A stretch of DNA of 64,000 nucleotides from NCBI GenBank assembly GCA_963573385.1, contig CAUYLG010038385.1, positions 24,546 through 88,545 of the forward strand, given 5' to 3'. How positions within the stretch are numbered: position 1 is the first letter of the stretch; every line of letters begins with the position of its first letter. This document shows positions 38,945 through 64,000 of this stretch, piece by piece. The notes under the pieces are model-generated. The model was not told where the DNA came from and did no database searches. It worked only from the letters and a program-made list of their open reading frames with translations. Made by a program: the position numbers and the translations under genes. Source of the DNA: Cacajao melanocephalus. Its lineage: Eukaryota > Chordata > Mammalia > Primates > Pitheciidae.

Positions 38945-39327
38945 TGCTGTGGCTGAATTCTGTCCCCCACAAAATTCTTATGTTGAAGTCCTAACCCCAG
39001 AAGATGACTGTATTTGGAGACAGGGTCATTAAAGAGGTAATTAAGTTAAATGAGGTCATTAGTATGGGCCCTAATCCAATATAACTGGTGTCCTTATAGG
39101 AAGAGGAAATTTAGACCCAGACAGCACAGAGGGAAGAGCATGTGAAGATACAGGGAGAAGACGGCGTTTATAAGCCACAGAGAGGGGTCTCAGAAGAAAA
39201 GAAGCCAACCCTGGCAACATTTTGATCTCAGACTTGTAGCCTCCAGAACAGTGAGAGGACACATTTCTGTTGATTAAGCCACCCAGTCTGTGGAACTTTG
39301 TCACGGCAGCCTGAGCAGACTCACGCA
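38945..39327 (+). mobile_element. Solo LTR, ERVL-MaLR type, with 5-bp target duplication
   Basis: The 383-bp element begins TGCTGTGGCTGAATTCTGTC and ends in CA (GAGCAGACTCACGCA). ACTTG sits directly before (38940-38944) and after (39328-39332), the 5-bp duplication usual for this class. Internal phrases such as TCTTATGTTGAAGTCCTAAC, GGGCCCTAATCCAATATAAC and CTGTTGATTAAGCCACCCAG match MaLR LTRs (MST/MLT1 group). No internal retroviral sequence is present. Confidence 0.8.
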
Positions 39328-41832
39328 ACTTGAGATCCCGGCGACCTTGAAGCCTGCCCTCCGTTTTTGTAGACGAGAAAACAGAAACCAGAGAGGAGAA
39401 GAAACTTGCCCAGGACAACAGCATTCACAGCGGCAGCGCCAAAAAAGGAAATCCACATCTGTCTGATTCTCAAATCTGTATTTTTACCAGCAAGTAATCT
39501 CTATATGATAGTACTGCTCATTAAGACTTTTAAAGGCTTAAAAGAAATTCAACATGGCGGCATAAAGGCTAATATCTGAAAGACATGTATGTAAATTAAG
39601 CTGTTATTAGAAAAGGGAAAATACTCTTAAAGTCAAAGACATTGGAGACAAGGATTCAGTATCAGTCTTCTGACACATGTGATGCTTTTAAGGCCACATG
39701 CTGAATGTTTTTATTGAAATATGCTGATTGTGAGCATATACTCCACATACGGGGCCCTCTCTGGCCCCTGTTGTTAAACTAAAGAGATGGCTATTTTTCT
39801 GAAATAGAACTTTCAGGATTGCAGGATATACCATAAAAGGTCCTCCTTACCCAACACATGCATTTTTTTATGTGTGTTTTATCCACCTTCAGGGATGGGG
39901 GAAGATAAAGGGTACATGAAGATTCCTTAGAATAAGTGCTCTTAATCTGGGGTTCCTGGGCCTTAAGGAGTCCAAGGATGGGCTTCAGCGGCCGTCCATG
40001 GGGCCTCTGGAGTGATGTGCACATTCTTCTGTGTGTGTGAACACGTGCAGTTTTCTGGATATGGGTTCCAGTCTCCATCAGTCTCTCCAAAGTGGGGAGT
40101 AACCCAAACAGGATTTAAGAACCAATGCCTGAGCTTAGAAGATAAGGGGGTAAGGTACAGTCAGGTGGATAGAATGATAACAATTCAGACCTCTGTTGAC
40201 TTCAGAACCAGTTAGTTTTGGGCAGGCTCATGAAGGGAGCTGGCAGTGTCCTGGGTTCAGAGGCCCTACTCACCCAAGTCCCTCTATGATGGTTTTAAAG
40301 CTATCAACACAGAAAATCAAGGTTTGGAAGAACAGCTTGGCCTTGCCTACAAAGCTAGTCAAAGCCTGTTCAACTAGTTACTCAAGCTACTTGATCAGCA
40401 GATAAGTAGTTGGTGCTGTGTGCTTGTCCTCAAGCTAAGGCATATGTCTGTAGAAAAACGGGTCTGGGGAAATCAAATGAGGTCTTGCAGAAAAACGATG
40501 ACAGTGGCACTAAAGGGAAGGGAAGAACAGCCAAAGGGAGCCACCAAGGGAAAAATCAACTCATAAAACATTCACTGAAAAATCAATCTCTTAGTTGGCC
40601 AACTCTTTCAACCTGTCATTAATACAAGAAACACAGAGGCAGCTAGAACATAAAGTAGCGTTAACGACTGCCTCCCTCTGCACCCCAATGTTAGTTAGCA
40701 TGGCCTCTTGGGTATCTTTGCCCTCACACCCCTTACCATCCTTTAGATGCTATCAAGAACCCAAGTGGCTCCTCGCCCTGGAGGGGTGTATGCATGCCTG
40801 TAGGCATGAGCTTATGCTGGCAGAGACCACAACAGCTGAAGGTCTGGAGGAAACTTTGTTTGCAGACTGTCACCGAGGCTCAGTGTTTCCCTCCCTCTCC
40901 CCATCATATTGGGCAAGGCACAGTGCCCAAGAGCTTGAGAAAGGCAGAGGGTTTGCCACCTGCTTCTAAGTGAGGGCCAGGGAAGTACAGCTGGGCCTGG
41001 ATAGGGGAGAGGGCTGAAGCTCTTAGCTCAGTCTTACTCCTCAGGTCCACCACACCTTTACCCTTCCCACAGCATGCAGATTATGCAAGAAAGTGGAAGG
41101 GACAGCCATCAGTCAACACCTACTTATGAAGTGCAAGGGAAAGCGCTAGGGGGCATGAGTCTAAACTTTTCATTTTCTGGGCAGGAACTGAGAGTCAGAG
41201 AGGTGAGACTACTTCAGTGGAGTCTCGCAAGAGGCAAGTGGCAGGTCTGGGACACAGACACTGGTCTGAGTGTAACGCAGGGCTCTTTGGCCAATGCCAC
41301 ACTGCCTCCACTTCCATTGTTTAGCATTTTACCAATTGCTAGTGCCTTTCACCTTACAAGGACAGAGTAGACAACTAAACTAGTGTCAGAAAGACATCAA
41401 GGAGAATCCACAAGACAGGTTTTACTCGATGATTTACCCAGTCAGGCTTACCACAGGGCTAACAAAAGCCGGCAGGGGAGGGGAAGAGGTGACCCTTGGC
41501 CAGGAACCTTTTGTATTCAATGGGGCTTCTCTCCACAGATCACTCTGTACCAGCAGAAGGGCAAATGGAACACATGAGCTGTTCTCCTCATGGTAAAATA
41601 ATTGGACCAATGAGAGAAATCTGTACACAATTCGAGGCTAATGGAATCCGGAGCCGTCAGCAGCTTTGGGGATTATGGGGAACCATTTGAAACAATAGCT
41701 ATTTGGGGGCTGGCTTGTTTTTCAGTTTAGTGAATGCTGTAAAATAAAACTTAATGCAGAACAGACAGCTGGTGTGAATTTGAGGTAAGTGTGGAACCTA
41801 CTGATTGGAGGCCATGTTTTCCTACCAGATCA

Positions 41833-42198
<366 letters not shown>

Positions 42199-43794
42199 TC
42201 ACATCTTACACCTACAGCATGACAGAAAGGCTATGGATCCAGCCCAAAGTCACACAGTTAAAAATGACAGAGGAAATGGGGGGAAAAGGGACAAGTCTCC
42301 CCCTCCACTGCCCACAGGGATACAACTCGACACCAATTTGGACTACAAAGCCACAGCTCTGTGGTCCACTCAGCTTAGGGTGCTGGCTCTGACCGAAGTA
42401 ACACCAACATAATCAAAGACACCCGGAGAAGCAAGTGCAAGATGATAATGTGATTCCAACTGCATGGTGCATTTTACATATTCAAAGACTTTTCACATGT
42501 GGTTTTTCAATTTCTTTCCCTGACATGTATGCTCGATGGGTAGGGCAGGTGACAAGACGCTGTTATCACCTTTTTACAGATGAGGATGCGAAGCATCTTT
42601 AGGCCCAGGTGCCTCTGGCAGCACATGGTGAGACATGCTGTCCTCTCTTTCTCAGGATTTCCAAAGAGCATAGGTGCTCCCCGCAGTCTGTCTTGGAGGG
42701 AAGTCTGAACCTGCCCACACGCTCTGACCTCTGGACCCCAACTCCAACCTTCAGTCTAGCCTGGCCCAAATGCCCAATGAGCCACTGAGGAGGGCAGAAT
42801 AAACCTCACGGATCAGTCCTTAAAATCCCAGCAGGCTGACAATTTTCTGGACTCCAGGGCAAGGGACGGGCGCTTACCTCTGCATCCTTGTCGTGTCTTC
42901 CCTTAGAATCACTGTCAAGCCTCTCAACTGGCTTTCTCTCCCCCACCTGTTCCTCTGCAGGTCCCAGCCCAATGCCTAATCAATCCTCCAAAAATACCAA
43001 TTTGATCATTCCTGTTCCAAAATGTTTCTTCACTCCCAGAGAGTACACCAGCAGACTCAGTAAGTGACTGCCATTTCCAACCCTCCATGATCAGACCCAG
43101 CTGTAACCCTGTGTTATGATAATCATAACAATACCTAAAATGATAACTACTGCTTACCAAGGACTTAGGAGCCACGCACTTGGATAAGTGTCTTGCCTAT
43201 CATGCAGTCACCGTTAGCTGTCTACCAGTATCCACACTTTCTGGTTAACAGAACCTAAAATTTGTTCAGGAGGCAATGGGCCTGGCCCAGAAAATGGATT
43301 ATGATTGGTCTAAGTCAGTGATTCTCCAAGTATGGTCCCTGGACTAGCAACCCCGATAATACAGAACTGCAACCTCTTCTGTGCCCCGACCTTACTTTCT
43401 TACTCTATTTTATTGTTTTTTTCATAGCACTTATGGCCTCTTGAAATTTTAAATATTTGTTTACTGTCTGTCTCCTTCCACCAATACGCACCCAAGGGGG
43501 AAGGGACATTGCCAGTCTTGTACACACCATACCTGCAATGCCTGGAATGGTATCTGGCAAACCGTGAGCTCTGGATATGTGTACGGAAGGAGTGCTGCTG
43601 CCCTTGCTGTCCCTTCTCTTTCCTCTTTGAATCAGGAATTGATGGCTGCAGCTGGGGCTGCCATCCAAGCCCAAACCAGCAACACTATTTCTGGGCCCCT
43701 TGTTAGGGAAGAAAAATAAACCCCTATTTGTTTTAGCCACAGTAATTGAGCTTTCTATTATTAGCAGAACCCCCCCACCCCTCTAGCTGACACA

Positions 43795-43900
43795 TACAGA
43801 TTTAATCACTTAATCGCTCCAACAGCAACCTAATTTATAGGTGAGGAAACTTGAGTCTCATAGCGGTTAAGTCATTTGTACAAGATCATGTGAACCTTCA
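43795..43900 (-). repeat. MIR-like fragment
   Basis: CTAATTTATAGGTGAGGAAA then AGCGGTTAAGTCATTTGTAC is the antisense MIR core. Confidence 0.6.
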
Positions 43901-44179
43901 TCGCTTTTCTGTCCTGAGTGCCCTGCTCACCGCCTGAATCCAATTCACTTTTCAGAACCCCTAGTGCAAACATCTGTGATGTGTTCCCTGCTTGTTCCCC
44001 TTCTGATAAGCTTGTACCGTCTGTATCATTTGTCCAGAAATTATAGGTTATTGCTTCTTTTTATCTAAGCAGACTGCTAAATCCTTGTCGCTGGACATCA
44101 CATCACCTTTTATATGTTTAATGCTCCCCCTTCCTCACCCACCTGCTGGCAACAATTTCATGTTGAATTGGACACCATG

Positions 44180-44260
44180 AACTTACTGAACAACCTTGAC
44201 CCAGACATTTAACCTCTCTGTTCTTTGGTCTTCTCATCCGAAAATCAGAGTGTCAGCCTG
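44180..44260 (+). repeat. MIR-like fragment
   Basis: AACCTTGACCCAGACATTTA then ACCTCTCTGTTCTTTGGTCT matches the MIR core in sense. Confidence 0.5.
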
Positions 44261-45054
44261 GCAAGTTCCAGATTTGTAATGCAGGATGAACTTTGCTTAG
44301 TATCACAGAGCTAAGAGATAACTGAGAGAGTAGTAGGTTGCTGGTACTCCCAGGAACAAGACAGCACACACCTGTCCATCAGCAATGTCTATGTCAAAGA
44401 GCCCAGGAAAGGTGAAGGGTGAAGGCATCAAATGCCCACCTCAGTGAGCACACAAATCCAGATACTCAAACCAGATGGCCGTAGCCTGGCCCTGAAGTAA
44501 GAAGGATCTGGAAAAAAGAACCTAACAGTTCCACAGAGAAAAATCACCCTCTAATCTAATGACGAAGACATAGCACATAAGGAACAGTCTGAGATGATGA
44601 CTCAGAGGGGAGAGGAATTTACATTTCCCCAAGAATGGCATAAAAGGCCCTTCCTGCTTTGGGAAAGGAGAAGCCAGTGTTCTGACGACATTCAGGAGGC
44701 TTCCAAGATGAGCGCTGCCAGGGAGGTGCAGAGCTGCCAGGGAGGTGCACGCAAAGGTGATGACAGACTGGGTCTACCGGTCCTCAGCCAGGGCTGGGCC
44801 AAGTGAGACACAGCACAGCCTTCCTGTCCAGGCTTCTCAAGCTCAGTGCTGCCCTCCACTGGCTGGCCTACAGAACACAGCCTGTGGGAGACGGGGGTTG
44901 GGGGCAGCCTGGAGCAGCCTCAGACCCCGCAATGGGCCTTTTCCCCACTGTTTCACACACAGGTCTCAACTTTCTTTTTGTTGAGTATGAATCACTTTAA
45001 TAGGTAGAAGTGCCACCCCCCACCCTCCACGCCTCCCATTTTCCCTGACCTGGC

Positions 45055-45077
45055 AAAAAAAAAAAAAAAAAAAAAAT
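45055..45077 (+). repeat. A(23) homopolymer
   Basis: An isolated 23-base A run not preceded by a recognisable SINE or LINE. It is T-rich on the CRY2 transcript strand. Confidence 0.9.
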
Positions 45078-45169
45078 AGAAAAGAGCTTGACTTTTAAAT
45101 CTCTGATAAAAGTCAGAATGGTGGGATTTTTGAGCTGAAATCCTAAAAGTCATGCAGTCCCACCAGGTA

Positions 45170-45344
<175 letters not shown>

Positions 45345-45509
45345 TAAGCCAGGACGGAACCTGGGCTGCCATTGTAAAATGGTAAAGCTGTAGCAGCTGA
45401 GCTACAGCACTTCATCTAGTTTGCTGTGTTTCAACCTTTGGCTGGCAGGGCAGTTGCCCTGCCCCTCCCCTCCTTCCTAAGGTTGACTCTAGGCTGCCGT
45501 CACTCACTC

Positions 45510-62632
<17,123 letters not shown>

Positions 62633-62789
62633 CTGCAGAGTCCACACAGGCCTGGTTAGTGAGAACATCATGAAGAGGGGCTCTCTTTCCTAACAAAGCA
62701 GGGAGAAACTGGTTCACTGTTCATGCCCAACAGGCAGCCTCGTGATCACTAGGGCTGGAGAGGCCCGGGTTCCAGCCCAGGAGTGGATC

Positions 62790-63010
62790 AGCGCTGTTCT
62801 GCTTCAAATCCTGGCCTTGCCACTTACTAGCTGTGTGACTTTAGGCAATAACCTAACCTCTTTGCCTGTTTTCTCATTGGCATTGTGAAGCTAATGTTAG
62901 TACCCATCTCATAAAATTGCTAAGAAAAGAAAATAGAATAATGTGTGAAAAAAATTTAGCACCATGCCTGGCACACAGACATCATGAGATAAATGTGAGC
63001 TGTTCCTAGT
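62790..63010 (+). repeat. MIR SINE in CRY2 intron 1
   Basis: TTGCCACTTACTAGCTGTGT, TTTTCTCATTGGCATTGTGA and AGCACCATGCCTGGCACACA mark a nearly full MIR. Confidence 0.75.
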
Positions 63011-63679
63011 GTGGTGTCTCTATGTGATCAGGGGCAAGTCATTTCCTCCCTCGCAGTCTCTGGGGCTGGATTAAGTATCCGCCCAGCACGAGGTTGTTGT
63101 GAGACTCACTTGGGAACTGCCTGAAAAGCCAGTGCAATGCTGTGGTATGGAAGCAGTAGGTCCCAGACTGCCATAGCCGGGAAAATCCTACTTACTCTGG
63201 TAGAAAAGACTCCTTGCCTTTCTGCACGCATGCTCTAGGCCATGCGTATTTCTGCTGCCACAGCCTCACAGCCTGCAATAGGTCCCCAGTCCCCAGGGCT
63301 TGGTTTGGCAGGTGGCTCACTCTGCAGGCCTCTCCAGGCTCTGGTAATCAGGCTCTCATCCCAGAGGGAGAAGGCTTAGAAGGTACTTCTCAACAGATAT
63401 CCTCTCAATTTTGTGGGGATGGGAGTGGGGAAGACTACAGATAGGCAAGAACTTCAGCGAGAGACCTGGATCACCAGGGGAAAGGGAAAGAAAATTAACA
63501 TTTGCTGAGTGCCTTCAGTGTTTTATATTTAAATTAAATTAACATTATAACCAGATAAACTATTCATGTGGCTCAAAATTCCAGTGACAAAGCAGTACAC
63601 AGTAAAAAGGGTCTTTCCCTTCCTGCCTCCCCAGAGGCAAACAAAGTTATCAGTGGGATTTTGGTTTTGTCATGCTTTT

Positions 63680-63835
63680 AAAGTGCATTTTCTCATTTAA
63701 TTCTCTCAACTATTTTGAAAGGAAATAGTACCAGCCTTATTTTGTAGATGAGGAAACTGAGACACTGAGAGGTGAATTAATTTGCCTAAGACCATAGCTG
63801 TTAAAGTGACAAAGCTGGGATTCAGGAACTAGGAT
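63680..63835 (-). repeat. MIR-like fragment
   Basis: TTTAATTCTCTCAACTATTT, then TTTGTAGATGAGGAAACTGA and GACAAAGCTGGGATTCAGG is a clear antisense MIR. Confidence 0.7.
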
Positions 63836-63872
63836 GGTCATTCTGAAACCCACATTTTCCTCTCTGTGCCCT

Positions 63873-63874
<2 letters not shown>

Positions 63875-63914
<40 letters not shown>
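63875..63914 (+). repeat. T(40) homopolymer
   Basis: Forty uninterrupted T, followed by GAGTTTGATTTAGGAAACCA, which is not Alu. It could be the tail of an inserted antisense retrocopy that continues past the window. Confidence 0.9.
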
Positions 63915-63915
<1 letters not shown>

Positions 63916-64000
63916 AGTTTGATTTAGGAAACCAAGCAAGAGGGGGGGTGTGTGATTTGAGAGAAACCCAAACAACACAAAACAAGGTAAAGGATAAAAC

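Larger units (their letters stand above)
62633..64000 (-). other. CRY2: CRY2 intron 1 (3' part, runs off the window)
   Basis: It begins after the acceptor at 62633 and continues past the window end towards exon 1, which encodes the first 71 residues. It holds a MIR, an antisense MIR-like piece at 63680-63835 and a T(40) run at 63875-63914. No coding exon is seen. Confidence 0.7.

Noticed and set aside
44594..44806. Possible small gene around an AP-1 site at 44598
   Set aside because: The 70-codon frame has no homology I recognise and lies inside the CRY2 last intron; the TGACTCA could be chance.

Overview
The window is nuclear DNA from a primate. It carries at least 17 full-length or partial dimeric Alu elements, many MIR fragments, a MaLR-type solo LTR and old DNA transposons. 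GT-AG introns join exons into four familiar vertebrate genes. Gene order and sequence match the human 11p11.2 block (CRY2, MAPK8IP1, C11orf94/FREY1, PEX16), shown here in the opposite orientation. Compared from memory with the human proteins, PEX16 differs at about a dozen residues and CRY2 and JIP1 at a few. I therefore infer a non-human simian, perhaps a New World monkey; the species is not proven.

Layout. (1) 1-1425: promoter region of PEX16, with an NRF1-like site, a CCAAT box, GC boxes and an ETS site. (2) 1426-8680, + strand: complete PEX16, 11 coding exons, 336 codons. Introns hold four Alus and several MIRs. (3) 8681-11549: intergenic, no convincing gene. (4) 11550-12235, + strand: complete FREY1 (C11orf94), three exons, 99 codons. 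(5) 12330-33300, - strand: complete MAPK8IP1 (JIP1/IB1), 12 coding exons, 711 codons, plus an alternative first coding exon at 21659-21729. Its poly(A) signal lies about 110 bp from that of the convergent FREY1. (6) 33.2-35.7 kb: MAPK8IP1 promoter with a near-perfect RE1/NRSE, then a short gap. (7) About 35.75 kb to the window end, - strand: CRY2, with a separate 3'UTR exon and ten coding exons for residues 72-593. The exon for residues 1-71 lies beyond the window.

The genes do not form a pathway. PEX16 acts in peroxisome membrane biogenesis, FREY1 in sperm IZUMO1 biology, JIP1 as a JNK/kinesin scaffold, and CRY2 as a circadian repressor. No undescribed gene system was found. The most interesting non-coding signals are the RE1 site in the MAPK8IP1 promoter, a mirror-symmetric X-box/CRE cluster in the CpG island 5' of MAPK8IP1 exon 3 (a possible internal promoter), a MEF2 site upstream of the alternative first exon, a (CAG)10 tract beside a CACGTG E-box in a CRY2 intron, and UG-rich tracts in the CRY2 3'UTR.
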